A stretch of DNA of 64,000 nucleotides from Meconema thalassinum (taxonomy: Eukaryota > Arthropoda > Insecta > Orthoptera > Tettigoniidae). Both the position numbers and the translations under genes were made by a program. The notes beneath the pieces were generated by a model that did no database searches, was not told the DNA's origin, and saw only the letters and a list, made by a program, of their open reading frames with translations. The stretch spans positions 119,141,894-119,205,893 of the forward strand of contig OX336388.2 in NCBI GenBank assembly GCA_946902985.2, written 5' to 3'. Positions 21,591 to 32,799 of the stretch are shown one piece after another; the stretch's first letter is position 1, and each line of letters starts with the position of its first letter.

Positions 21591-22870
21591 CTAACTGCAG
21601 AGCTTAGATGGCAACGAGCTCCTCAGTAAACACAATACAGGCCTCAGGCAAAGAGATCTTGGTATTTGCACAATAACGTAAGCACAACCCACCTTCTCTT
21701 CCACCTTCGAACCATCTGTGTATAGAATGCCAGCGTCTGGAAATTGGTGAACTATGCTGTGGAACTGCCTCCGATAAACAGAGGCATCCGTGTTCACCTT
21801 AGGATCTCGGTGTAGATCTAACCGAGTTTCCGGACGAGGGACTTGCCACGGAGGCACCTCACCAGGTGTCCGGATCATACAGGGACCTACACAGGGACCT
21901 ACAGCCACTCCCATTTCAGTACACGAGCTATCGAGTCTAATACCAACCGGCCGAGTGGCACAAGGCTGGTTGGCGTACCTATGGTGGCATTGGGTACTGA
22001 AGAGAGCTCGATAGCTCGGATGTTGCGACATTTGACGCACATTGGCAGCATATGCTAAAAGTATATGTTGGAGTCTATAATTTAGAGGTGGAACACCCGA
22101 TTCGGCGAGTAGGCTGGGTATCAGGCTGGTCCGGATGGCACTGGTAGCCAGCCTAACTGGTGGATACTGTCCAGCATTTGCAAGGTTGCCGGCCTTGCTG
22201 AGCCTATGTCGCAGAACCAAAGTCTGTCCTGGACAGGACGAGGGCTTGGTAGTACCGTAGCAGCACCACACGGTCAGCCCCCCATGAAGTGTCACTAAGA
22301 AACATGAGCATGTTCAGTTTTCTGAGACACGCCGATTTAGTTGCCGTATATGGTGCTGCCTCGTTAATTTGCTTTCAAAATGGAGCCCCAGGAAGTGATA
22401 AGTGTCAACCAATGGCACCGCAGCATCCCTGAGATGTAGTTCAGGGTGTAAATGTAGCCTCCGGAGCTGACAAAGGTTTTCGCTGCTGAAAAACGAAAAC
22501 CCCGGTCGTGAGCCCAGCTGTCGACCCGGTTAATAGCTAGCTGCAATTGCCGTTCCACGATTGCCATACTTCCAGAGCTGTAATGCAGAGCTAAATCATC
22601 TACATACAGCGATGGAACTACCGTGGGCCCGGCGGCGCCAACCGCGAACAAGGTGACACTCCGCACAGAACCCGAGGAACTCCATTCTCTTGAGTGTAAA
22701 ATTGCGATAATGTCCTGCCGACTCTTACACGGAAGAGTAGGACGGACATTAAGTTCACTATAAAGTTTTGGTAAATGACCACGGAGTCCCCACTCATGAA
22801 GGGTAGAAAGGATCCCGTAGCGCCATGTGGTGTCGTAGGCTTTCTCGAGGTCAATGAAAACCATGACTAG
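21591..22870 (-). pseudogene. Jockey/I-type LINE: RT and start of RNase H
   Basis: From 22870 leftward: VMVFIDLEKAYDTTWRYGIL, a broken LSVTLF block and SLYVDDLALHYSSGSMAIVE, with YVDD as the catalytic box. Then RVDSWAHDRGFRFSAAKT and, after further shifts, PVRLATSAIRTSLIPSLLAE and ILYTDGSKVEEKVGCAYV, the first RNase H block. The N-terminal endonuclease and ORF1 are absent. It is possibly from the same family as 20713-21131, which would supply the missing 3' end, but the overlap is too small to be sure. Confidence 0.85.
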
Positions 22871-23149
22871 GTGCTGCTTTCGGAGAAATTCCTCCTGTGG
22901 AAGAAGAATGGTGGCAGGACAGACATCTATGGAAGGGGTTTGTTCATTCCCACACCCGGCCTGCTGGAGTGGAGAATCGATGACACTTGTTTTGGTAATG
23001 ATAATATCGCATTTCTCAGAAATAAACCCCACACTATTATTTGAAGTGTAAGCTTCATTCACACATTTATGTTTTCTGTTATACTGGTCCCCGTTCTTTT
23101 GTTGTTGAGAACAGCTGCGAGTCTCAACTGAGAGCACAATCATGTTGAC
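22871..23149. other. Unclassified sequence upstream of the Jockey fragment
   Basis: The frame of the Jockey fragment stays open here (up to 23143) but the wording is unlike an RT, so it may be flanking sequence read through. Confidence 0.4.
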
Positions 23150-24095
23150 CGACTGAATGGCATGCTTAGATAACTAGGCAACATTGACAAATGGCTTATA
23201 GTACTTCTATATCTCTAGAACTGGCAATGGAATGGTTATGACTGGCTTATTCCTACATCAGTTTTCAAGCTGGCGTAATTCCCGCCAAGTCTGCAGTTTT
23301 ACAACTGGCCTCCATTTCACGTCTACAGCTTGCATATCCTCCAGTATCCACCCCTTTTTGGGATTTCCTTGGCGTAGTCATCCATCAGGCCTTAAAACAA
23401 GTGCCCTCCCAGTAATCGATTCCGATCAGCTCTGGGCACGTGCCCATACCACTGTTATCATGCTTCCCTCATCCTTTCTAGTATTGTTGCAATACCAAGG
23501 GTGTTCCTGGCAACTATATTCCAAAAATGGTCCAAACCGAGTGACTCCCATCAACCAGCGTATCATATGCATCTCAATCACAAACAGAAACTGCTTCATA
23601 GCAGGGTAGCATTCGGCCCCATACAGAGCCACCAAATGGACAATCGCATGGTAGATCTTTGATTCCAGACGTAAGGAACTTGCAGCGATAACACGAGATT
23701 GGGCGACAAAGAGCTAGTCACCATCAGAAGTCATCAGTGAGTCAAGGTGCAGAAAGTTGGAAGCCCCTACAAGCGGGGTACCATCTGCGAGAAATCTGTT
23801 ACCAGCATGGAGTTCACACTCCAAGTAATGAGTCTTCACTAAGTTGAGCCATATTCCAAACTCTTGGAGCCTTGTCTTCCATTGGCCAACCAGTTACTCG
23901 AGTCTGACAGGCTAACATGGCGTTGTCGGCGTAGAGCAGGGTCCAAGGATGGAACCTTTGCATGTCCATAGACACTGTGTCCATGCACAGGATGAACGGA
24001 AGTGGATATTGTTCTGGAAATAACTCGCAAGCAGTTCTAGGGCCATAAAATATGCCTTTTGGGGTTCCTCTGGGACATGCCAACTGTGGTTTCAT
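23150..24095 (-). pseudogene. LINE RT fragment with a damaged YADD box
   Basis: Minus strand: PLPFILCMDTVSMDMQRFHP, then WTLLYADNAMLACQTRV, in which the catalytic YADD is YADN, and later VALYGAECYPAMKQ, FVIEMHMIRWLMGVTRFG. The ALYGAECWP...M-RW--G-TR-D order fits another RTE-like LINE family. Several frame breaks. 5' and 3' ends not found. Confidence 0.75.
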
Positions 24096-24579
24096 TTAAT
24101 TTCCTATTTATTTACCAGAGTAAATACACTACTGCATACTACTACTACTTCTGGTGCCGATCAACGAAGGTTGGCGATCATCCTGATAATGAGAGATCTA
24201 TAGTTTGCCGCACGAAATGTATCCTGTAGGTACCAATCGCGTATGTTGCGCGACCAAGACATACTTCTTCGGCTACGTCTACGTGTTCCATCACTTTTCC
24301 CTTGCAAAACAAGTTACAACATTTTATACTTCTTCCCATGCATGATATATTCAAAATGCTTCAATTTCCATTTCTTAATCTACATAAGAACTTCAACCTG
24401 TATGTCCATACGCATCAAAAATTATAAAATGGATGATGAAATGTGATGTAAACTATGTAAGCTATCTTTTGTAATCATAGTTTTTTATAACGTGTAAGTG
24501 TAACAATCATACATCACATTTCATCTACATCATCCATTTTTCATCAATTTTAATGTCACAATTACTGGCCATTAATTGT
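24096..24579. other. Intronic sequence without a recognised gene
   Basis: Contains a loose inverted repeat around ATGATGAAATGTGATGTAAA (24430) and TACATCACATTTCATCTAC (24510). Otherwise nothing recognised. It may be the body of the retroelement that carried the hammerhead motif at 24580. Confidence 0.4.
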
Positions 24580-24594
24580 ACTAGCTGATGAAGG
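24580..24594 (+). ncRNA. 5' half of a split hammerhead-ribozyme-like motif
   Basis: ACTAG (stem I strand), CTGATGA (24585-24591) and AGG, the start of stem II. The mariner element begins immediately after. The other half is at 26110-26135. See the corresponding finding. Confidence 0.5.
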
Positions 24595-24639
24595 GGCAGA
24601 TTTTCAATAACTTCCTTTTTTAAAAACTTAATAAATCCC

Positions 24640-25930
24640 ATTGTATGAATCAGAAAACTTATTTTTTATACAATGTAGGCGCATACATAAAGTTTTGTTT
24701 AACTTAGTTCTGAAGATCAAATCAGGTAGGCGACGTCCCCCATTCTGCATATACTGAGAAAACTGCTTTCTGGCATTTGTCATCACTCTTGCCAACAAAT
24801 CAGGCGATATGTTGGTAAATTCTTCCTGTATGTTGTTCTTCAAAACTTGTAGGGTCCTTGGGCGGTTCACATAAGCACGGGATTTCAAAAAAAACTCATA
24901 GAAAAAATCACAAGGGGACAAATTTGGAGAACGGGGCTGGCCACTCCAAATCGCTCCTAAGTGAGATGAAGTGCTCCGGGAAGTGTTCCCTCAATATAGC
25001 CATCGTTGCTCTTGAAGTGTGAGCCGTTGCACCGCCTTGTTGTAACCAAATGTCCCCTAAGTCCAACTCATCCACCCGTAGGAAAAGCAAGCTTGTAGTT
25101 TAACGTGACCGTTAATCTCGAGATCATGAGCCACGGGACCTCCTTTTTACGTGGAATCCGAACCACAGGACATGGCATTTCACTTCGAAAATCTCACATG
25201 CATTGATCGGGAATCGAACCCGGACCGCCTTGGTGAGAGGCATACAGCTAGACCGCTGAGCCACCACGCCCCCCCGTAGGAAAAGAAAATCCTATAACAT
25301 GTTTACATACTGGTCTGAATTCACTGTAACTGTGACTGAGTTTTCCTCAAAGAACCAGGAAACCAATAATTCCAGCTGAGAACAGTGCACACCACACTGT
25401 GACCTTTGGTGAATGCAAAGGCCTTTGGTGCAGTCCTCGAAGATTGGTGGTAGCCCAGTAGCGCATGTTTTGTTTGGTAACAGATCCACACAAATGAAAA
25501 TATGCTTCATCACTAAAAAAAGAAAACAGCGTCCTCAGGAACGACTTCAAGAAGAACCTCACACGCGTTCCGCCGACAATTGAAGTCACGTTCAGAAAGT
25601 TCCTGCGCACTCGCCATCTTGTACAGATGGAAATGAACATCAGCATAAAGAATTCTCCTCACAGACCGATCGGAAAGTCCAAGGGCAGATGCATGTTTGC
25701 GTACAGAACGTCGTGGTGATCGCAACACTGAAGCTTTCACTGCCTTAATGTTCTCAGGTGATTGAATAGGCCGAGGGACTCCAGTTCTTCGCCCTGTCAC
25801 ACTTCCAGTTCGTCTGAACGTAGTGACCCACGTAGCAATTGATTTCTGGCCCGGGACAGGGCCAATGAGGCCAAATTATAACGCCATTGAAAGGCACGCT
25901 GGGTTGCGATCACAGAACATCCACTCGAAA
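24640..25930 (-). pseudogene. Mariner-type transposase, inactivated
   Basis: From the right: an HTH region with KASVLRSPRRSVRKHASALG and LSDRSVRRILYADVHFH, then PEDAVFFF (start of the catalytic core). Then follow the block IWLQQGGATAHTSRATMAIL, the word REHFPEHFISLRSDLEWPAP, and SPCDFFYEFFLKSRAYVNRP with RPRTLQVLKNNIQEEF. In family members the second block reads QQDGA, so a catalytic Asp has become Gly. The last acid (SPCD) is retained. Frame breaks occur near 24915, at the SINE and near 25500. It cannot encode an active enzyme. Confidence 0.85.
25088..25272 (-). mobile_element. SINE-delta, full length, inserted in the mariner
   Basis: Exact 13-bp target duplication CCCGTAGGAAAAG (25075-25087 and 25273-25285). 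On the minus strand: an A box in GTGGCTCAGCGG, a B box GGGTTCGATTCCCG, then a body with CATGTGAGATTTTCGAAGTG and AGGAGGTCCCGTGGCTCATG. The end is CTACAAGCTTG. Truncated relatives are at 46440-46579 and 54401-54537. Confidence 0.93.
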
Positions 25931-26109
25931 ATTAGGCGTCAACGGCAAAAGTACGCTCCTCCCTGTTCCAACGCATGATGGCGACTGAATTGTGCCTGGA
26001 CAAAACTTTATAGTACCACCTCACAAACGAGACCACTAGCGCTCCGCTACGACATCAAACGACTGAATGGCGTGCATTTTAAAAAAGGAAATTATGCTGC
26101 CGGACCCTG

Positions 26110-26135
26110 TACTATACCTCGAAACATGTCCTAGT
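26110..26135 (+). ncRNA. 3' half of a split hammerhead-ribozyme-like motif
   Basis: TACTATACCT completes stem II with AGG at 24592-24594. C-GAAAC (26121-26125), AT and GTC follow, then CTAGT (26131-26135), which is exactly complementary to ACTAG at 24580-24584. Confidence 0.5.
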
Positions 26136-26689
26136 GTGTAAATAAACACAAAAAAGTATCGACTAGACGGAACATAGTGTATTTCATATTTTTAAACTAT
26201 CATTCGTCAATACGGACCAATCATGAACAATGTTAACCCCAAACATTCCTTGCTTGTTTAATTCGAACATGAACATCTTGCGAGAACTCCCATGGAGAAA
26301 TTAGAAGGCATCCGAGGTATCTGGTAGTGGATGTACCAAATTAAATACACTGTATTGACAAGGTCTCCATCAGAGCCCTGACATCGAGGGGTATAAAATG
26401 AGCTATGCCTCATCCCTCTATGACAACTTTGATATTTTGCCTACTTAGCATTATGCCTGAGTACCAAAGGGTCATAATCAGAAGAATATAATAGATTTTG
26501 AAACGACAATAGACCTATGTTCTTCCCAGTTTAAAAAAACTATGTTCATGCAAAATTTCAGCTTACTGGTTAAATAGTTCTTGTGTGGAAGAGTAACACG
26601 ATGATAGATACCACTAGATTTTTATAAGCTAAAATAGATATCCTTTGCATTCGAATGCACTGTCAATATTCTGATAGTCACAACCATAA
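26136..26689. other. Intronic sequence without a recognised gene
   Basis: No coding signal. The first 50 bp, with a GTAAATAAACAC run, may be the 3' end of the hammerhead-bearing retroelement. Confidence 0.4.
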
Positions 26690-27910
26690 GAGGTGTGGGG
26701 CCAAAATTATATACTGCGATACATACAAGGGGAATTGTTTAGTGTCGTCGATGATGTCACAGATGGCGTATGTACTTTGATGCACAGTGCGGTAGTCGTG
26801 AATCGATATAATCTTTATCTAGACAAGACCTGTGTGGTGCATTTTGCACAGTGCGGTAGTCATGAATCGATATAATCTTTATCTAGACAAGACCTGTGTG
26901 GTGCATTTTGCATCTTACATGTTGGAAAAAATAGTGCCATCAATGTGTGTGTGTGCCTTGGTAACAGTTGAAGAGACCTCATGTGCTGTCAAACATGGCT
27001 GTTGTTATTAAAACACATATTTACGTAATTTAGCACATATATCACGTGTAGTATTGACCAGGATTACTAATTTGAATAGGTAATGTCCCCCAGAAGATGA
27101 AACAAGATAAGTCACGACGACGTCAGATTCAGAATTTATAAATATGGTTTTAACACAAATCATTGGTCTGTCACTAACTGGCAACAACCCATTTCTGACA
27201 AAAAGTAACTTCACTGACCAATAATTTGTCGCTCACCAGAACCTAACCATCAAGGCCAAATGTAAAACCTTGGGACATACATAAACGAAGTTTAACTCAT
27301 TATGCAGCAGCTGGATATTACACATATAATATAGGCAAATTAAATCGCAAAATATCATGGGCACAATCGAATACTCTTGCCATCAGCGTAATCGGCCATG
27401 TCATCAAAGAAGTCATGTAGAAGCGAAGAGGACAAACGATAAACCAATCATCATGTTATCACAAAACTCATCAAATATCACAGAAATCTCCAGAATATAA
27501 ATACACACGTTCAGAGGTGAATAGCGGTCAGTAGCAGCATTTGAGAGGAGGCAAGGGAGGCCAGACCTCCTTCATTTTCCTGTATAAATGTATTATTATT
27601 GTTATTTTTGCAAATTATGGCCTGATACATGTACTATAATTTCATTAAAACAGTGTACTTACAACAGTAACACTGTATGAGACATCACTCGTACAATTAA
27701 ATTTTCTAAAGAATTGAATAGTAACCTTCCCTAATGGTGAAATATAAATCAGGAAATGATGTAGTAACAAGCAATTACTCCTCCACTGTCCATAAACCAC
27801 CCACCATCCCTTAGATCACGACTTATATAGTAAAATTCCATCCATCTCCACCATTATGCGCGTGAATAATCTTCAAAGACAGTATTGCCAACCCTGCGAA
27901 TTCGGTTTTG
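26690..27910 (+). repeat. Dispersed repeat O, most complete copy
   Basis: An unclassified interspersed repeat with landmarks in this order: TTGGTAACAGTTGAAGAGAC, CACATATTTACGTAATTTAG, GACCAGGATTACTAATTTG, TAATGTCCCCCAGAAGATGA, TACTCCTCCACTGTCCATAA and AGTATTGCCAACCCTGCG. The same blocks recur at 29840-30640, 41230-41560, 52250-52560 and, reversed, 55510-55960. No ORF and no confirmed termini. Confidence 0.7.
26782..26909 (+). repeat. Two-copy 64-bp tandem duplication
   Basis: Units 26782-26845 and 26846-26909, both starting GCACAGTGCGGTAGTC and differing at one visible base (G/A after GTAGTC). Near-identity implies a recent slippage or unequal-exchange event inside repeat O. The copy at 52280 has a single, diverged unit. 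Confidence 0.93.
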
Positions 27911-28195
27911 TTTCATATCCGTAAAATAAAAGAGAGTCATCAAGTTAATGTGAGTGCGCAAAGTTTCAGTCTTAAGTTAGACATGGATTGTGCGAGTTGC
28001 GAGTTAACAATCTCCAATTTCAATCAAGAATATCAAAGCGCATCAATAATTTTCATGCTTGCCACGGTGGGCGAGTAATTATCGTGTCGGATTACTAACC
28101 CAAGCTTGCAGGTTCGCTCCTGGCCGTGTTAAGTGATTTTTTTGAAAGGCGGCAAAAATTACGACACGCATATCATACGATGTTGGCATGTTTAA
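27911..28195. other. Intronic sequence with a possible SINE fragment
   Basis: A tRNA-head-like stretch near 28061-28130 (GTCGGATTACTAACCCAAGC, then GCAGGTTCGCTCCTGG as a weak B box). No target duplication found. Ends in the TTAA (28192-28195) used by the piggyBac element. Confidence 0.35.
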
Positions 28196-28469
28196 CTCTT
28201 TGAATACCAAGGAGCGCAAAAGCGTTCCTCGGCGTGTTAGCGAAAACAGCCAGGAACGCAATAGCGCTCCTCATGCAGGCAGTTTTATATACGCTTGTAG
28301 TTCTCAGTTTTCTAACAGATCGCAGCACAACGCAGATTATCCAGAATCGGCAAAGCCTGCAGTTCCTAAATTTACCACAACTATCGCGGTAATAGTTTTA
28401 TTTACGGAGATATGATATTTTAGAAAGCGCCCACAGTTTTGTCCACCACGCACCGTTGTTTGTACGAAT

Positions 28470-28748
28470 ATGACCTCAGCCGCGCGGGATGTGTTCGTAA
28501 ACGATGATGATCTAGCCGAGTATATCAATAGAGTGTACACCGATGATGATTACATCGAGTCTGATGAAGATGTAGCAATATCAGGGTCGTGTAGTAATGA
28601 TGTTGGTGATTTTATTTCTGATACAGGAAGTGAGAGCAGCGATGACATTCCGCAGTACCATAAACCTCGTGGTATTGTCATTAGTGAAAGTAACAATTTT
28701 ACTGATTCGGAGAGTGACGGTGACGCAAATAAAGACAGTAGGCGGTAA
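28470..28748 (+). pseudogene. piggyBac transposase N-terminal acidic region
   Basis: Ninety-two codons from ATG, very rich in Asp, Glu and Ser (DDDLAEYINRVYTDDDYIES, FISDTGSESSDDIPQ). Such an acidic, disordered N-terminus is usual for piggyBac-like transposases. It sits directly inside the left terminus in the right orientation, and the frame stops before any catalytic motif. The assignment rests mainly on the TTAA-flanked ends and the Cys-rich tail. Confidence 0.6.
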
Positions 28749-29084
28749 TGACAATAATGCCTGTGTACCTAATACAGGGTTTAGTGAAGTTCCAATTGAT
28801 AGTGACCGTCGGTTCGAACCCATCTGACATGAGGTTGTACACGTACTTCGATGAGCGACGAACACTGAAATATTGGAAGAAGGTGGTATTTTGCATCTTT
28901 CCTCGAATGGTGCTGAATGCCTATTTGATATAACAAGAAAAGACTTTGACTAAAGTTATGACACGGCTCAAGTCCATAGAATAGGAATGGGTCCAGGAGA
29001 AAACCTACAAACCAAAATGTTAGCTAAGCTTCATCCACCAAGGGAAGGGAAACTTTTGATGAAATTAAGTGGTATATTATTAAA

Positions 29085-29200
29085 AAATGCAATGTGTGCA
29101 GCAAAATAGATGGAGGCCCAGTAAAATGGTCACGAACTGCGTGTTCCAAGTGTGTGAAAAGTCTTCATAGTATCTGCATAGGGTATCACAAGTGCTAAAA
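29085..29200 (+). pseudogene. piggyBac C-terminal Cys-rich finger remnant
   Basis: One frame reads KCNVCSKIDGGPVKWSRTAC, then SKCVKSLHSICIGYHKC. The C-x2-C...C-x2-C...C-x3-H spacing resembles the cross-brace zinc finger at the end of piggyBac transposases (CxxC...CxxC...LCxxxCFxxYH). Internal deletion joined it to the N-terminal part. Confidence 0.6.
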
Positions 29201-29839
29201 GTGAACCAGTATAAAATGTGAAATATGTACAGTGCATGGTGTATTAAAATATTTTTTAAATAGAAACTATAGTACCTAAGATAATGAAACTTTCCAGAGA
29301 GTAAACCAACAACATGTGACTGCAGACAATAACAACCGTTTGTGTGTAATTTTCATTTTGAATTGTCTTTCTTTCTCTCAATTTTGACTTTTCTCTTTTT
29401 ATTTTCACAATAATAAAACAAATATTTTTTGTATGTTGTAGTGTTATTGCAACATAGTGTGTTACTTAGTAGAATGGTAAAGCAACTCATTTTCAATGAT
29501 CAGGAAAACATTTGGGGGTATATCTTCAAAAATACAAAAGTTATAATGATTTTAGTACAACGTTGCAATTTTTTGAAAAGAAGCCTGGTATTCTTCACAT
29601 ATACAACCTATAAGCGACTGGTACTAAAAGGGTTAAGAACCATTTGAATTCAGTAGGCCGTGTTCATAATGGCAAAATCTATCTCGGGATTTTCCGCCAA
29701 CACAAAGTTCCTCATTTCTCTACTAGAAAACACTAGTGTGTCAAGGAGCTTGGATATCTAACCTCTTTAACTTTCATAGTGCTTCAAGGAACAACAAAAT
29801 TCGAGATGCAAGCTGCCCTCTGGGTGTCAAATAACAAAG

Positions 29840-30640
29840 CTAGCACCCTGCACCCAAGGCCATATGATGATATATTATTAGCCAATATAAACACCCCCTG
29901 GTTTTTGTCATGCACCAATAATCATTAATTAGTGTGTGCCATCGAGTTGAACGAGAATCAAGCACTGCCAGAAATTGGCTGCCGTTTACAGAGAAATAAT
30001 AAAAACACATATTTACATAATTTAGCACACATTTCAGATGTAGTAGTGACCAGGATTACTAATTTGAATAGGTAATGTCCCCCAGAAGATGACACAAGGC
30101 TACTATGTGAAAAAACCATGATGACGTCTGATGCAAGTGTAAAAGCCATGTTCTGGTCTCATTCAGAAGTAATATTTCTAGGTCGAATTCAATTTGGCAA
30201 GTAGGCTACTGAAAAAGCTGTGCAAAATACCAAAATAAGAAATTCTGTTGAATTTTGGAAATAAAATAAAGTAAATAGGATCACTGTCATTAAGTTCATC
30301 AGCATTCTTGAAAATTATTGATTAAATTAGAATATTTGGCAATGCTGAATGAAATGACACTCGTTCGATAAAATTTTCTAAAGTACTGAACTTGGACTTA
30401 TTTATACGAAATATTAAGCAGGCAAAGTAGCTAGACATATTATTGATAATAATTGAATGTTGAAAAGCAGAAATCTTCTAATGCTATCCTTCCTATTTGA
30501 GGTCTCTTCAACTGTTGCCAAATGTGGGATACCAAAACGATTGATGTGCAAGTACTCCCACTATGTGTGACAAAAACCAGGGCTGTATAGGTAAATATTG
30601 GTCGAGGCATAACCATTTGTCCGGATGAAGATTATTGAGG
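29840..30640 (+). repeat. Dispersed repeat O copy
   Basis: Shares CACATATTTACATAATTTAG, GACCAGGATTACTAATTTG and CCCCCAGAAGATGACAC with 26690-27910. It also shares AATAGGATCACTGTCATTAA with 41230-41560. Later blocks (ACAAAAACCAGGG, CATAACCATTTGTCC) recur reversed at 55600-55760. Confidence 0.7.
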
Positions 30641-30682
30641 AGTTTGGCAATGTTGTATTTGTCCACAATTCATGCATATAAT

Positions 30683-31195
30683 GGCAAAATAACCAGTGAT
30701 GGATAAAGCAAAGAGGATATAAGAAGTAGGTTGGCTCAGGCAAGGAAAGCATTTCTACAAAAAAGGAATCTGTTGACATAGAATATAGATTTAGGTATTA
30801 GGAAATCATTTTTCAAAGCCTTTGTCTGGAGCATGGCACTCTATGGAAGTGAAATTTGGACTGTTGGTGCAGCAGAAAAGAGGAGAGTGATGAAGATCAG
30901 ACGAGTAGATAGGGTTACAAATGAAGAGGTATTAAGACGAGTGGGAGAGAGATGTTTCTGGCGGCTGGTAATGAAGAGAAGAGAGAGGTTGGTAGAACAC
31001 TTACTAATACACCCAGGAATAGCAAGCTTAGTTATGGAAGGAAGTGTCGAGGACAAGAACTGTAGGGGTAGACCAAGGTTAGAATATGTTAAACAGATTA
31101 CCTTGGATGTAGGGTGTGGTAGTTATATAGAGATGAAACGATTAGCTCAGGACAGGGAGGAATGGAAAGCAGCATCAAACAAGTCAAAAGACTGA
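30683..31195 (+). pseudogene. LINE family 3, RT C-terminal fragment
   Basis: Reads MALYGSEIWTVGAAEKRR, DRVTNEEVLRRVGERCFWRL, HPGIASLVMEGSVEDKNCRG and LEYVKQITLDVGCGSYIEMK, ending AASNKSKD and a stop. This is the intact C-terminus of the family. The 5' part is truncated, with a break near 30780. It is nearly identical in wording to the copy at 20595-21445. Confidence 0.85.
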
Positions 31196-31281
31196 AGACT
31201 CCCAACACACAAATGGCCAACACAGCTGGAAAGGGGTTGGTGGGTGGGTTATAACAGCAGAGGAGTAAACATCTATCACTA

Positions 31282-31916
31282 CAGTGCAACGTGGCTAGTT
31301 CAAACTTCTAAAATTCGAAATCTTCTTAAATCCAATTTTTCTCCTGGTCCCTAGCATTTTATATACAATCAATGCTAAAAAAATCGTGGTTAATTCGAAG
31401 TTTTTACTGTAAAAAGCCGATCGGAAGCCAAACAATTGTGTCAGTTCAAGAAAAAACTGTTCTGAGTGCAGCCCAAGAAACAAACCACATCACAGAACTT
31501 AGGCGTTTTTTTGAAAGTAGAAATGATGTAAGTAATTCTGTTTTCGGTTCCTTAAATTTGTTAAGATTCTTTTGTGATGGCTGGGAGACTTAATTGTAGG
31601 AAAAAGGTAAATATCTCAAACTTTTTTGAAAAACAGATTTCTCAAAGACTTAACTAGATTGCTGGATTACTATTGTCGTTCAATAGGTGAATAGTACATT
31701 TTGGTTTTATTTTTCATTTGAAACTTTCGAGGTTATTCACGATACAGTCATTATAAAGTACCGTTGTCTGTTGATCTGCTTTGTTGAAAATCATTATGTA
31801 ACTGTAATAAAATATATTTTCTCAATCATTTTCAAAGAACCTTCTTAGTTAGAATTTTTGGATAATTCAAATTTTTATACTGGTCCCTTGAGGTTCGAAT
31901 TATCCAAGTTCCACTG
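31282..31916 (+). mobile_element. Tigger/pogo-type element remnant
   Basis: TA at 31280-31281 and 31917-31918 flanks inverted termini: CAGTGCAACGTGGCTAGTTC on the left and the complement of CAGTGGAACTTGGATAATTC on the right. These are the CAGT-GAAC--GATAATTCGAA-type ends of pogo/Tigger elements. A short frame (31372-31593) includes ELRRFFESRNDVSNSVFGSL, plausible as the end of a Tigger transposase. At 635 bp it is a deletion derivative. Confidence 0.85.
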
Positions 31917-31918
31917 TA

Positions 31919-32790
31919 CATCATTTCCAGATTTAATTTGCATCATTACACTTCAATTCTACCAAAGGTATTTGAGCTAATTTCAGTAAGTTAATTTTAT
32001 TAGCATAGGTTCACCGCTTATGCAGTGTTACAGAGTTTTCCAGAATTTTAAAATTTCCAAAGAATTCCCTGTTTGTCCATAGTATTAGACACCCTGGCAA
32101 GGCATAACATAACCTATAAAGTAACACCTATTTATTAACATTGGCATACATTTCACATTATGTACAGAGTATATTCCACCTACTACATAGTTTATACGCG
32201 ATGCAACTGGCACAAGATTAATCATATATAACTGACCAACTGTTTTGTTATTGCAGCATGATTTTACGACTGTCACAAACGAAAACCTCTGTGTTGTTAG
32301 CTCAAAAACTGACAATATTTCTCCAAAGAATAAATAACTTATTATCTAGTGGTTGAAGTAAGAGGACTCCGACTAGATCCACTGTAGAACTACCTAACCT
32401 TGGTAGACCAATGGTATTAATGGTATTATCTTTAATGCAATAGAATGTAGCAATCTAAATTAAATGATCAAATTTTTTTTTATGCAATAAGTTATGACAT
32501 GAACATCGACATATCTTCCGTCTTGTGGCAATGTTTGCTAAGTGTTGTGCAAAACCATTCCACTAAATTCACTATAATTAATATTTAATAAATATAGATC
32601 ATCCAATGCTGCAAAAATCAGCACCAATAACTTGCGCTGACATCTTTGACATCTTGCCTGAATTGATACAGACTAATGGGTATGGAAGGTAACTCCCTAA
32701 TAGCCTACAATTTCAGAAGTACCTTGGATACAACTTCATAGTCATCCAAAATTAAGAAATAGTATATGGGGTTATTCAAAATGAGCACCC
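31919..32790. other. AT-rich intronic sequence
   Basis: About 870 bp without a recognised gene or repeat end. Confidence 0.5.
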
Positions 32791-32799
32791 AGTTGTTGT

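Larger units (their letters stand above)
24595..26109 (-). mobile_element. Mariner-type element carrying a nested SINE
   Basis: The right end reads, on the minus strand, CAGGGTCCGGCAGCATAATT, flanked by TA at 26110-26111. The left end keeps GGCAGATTTTCAATAACTTC, which aligns to the inner part of that terminus, so about ten terminal bases are lost. Between them lies a decayed transposase gene on the minus strand, interrupted by SINE-delta at 25088-25272. Confidence 0.85.
28196..29632 (+). mobile_element. piggyBac-type element, internally deleted
   Basis: Flanked by TTAA at 28192-28195 and 29633-29636, the fixed target of piggyBac. Termini are CTCTTTGAATACCA on the left and the complement of CCCTTTTAGTACCA on the right. 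It retains an acidic N-terminal coding block and a Cys-rich C-terminal block but lacks the DDD core. It is too short (1.4 kb) for a full transposase of about 600 residues. Confidence 0.88.
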
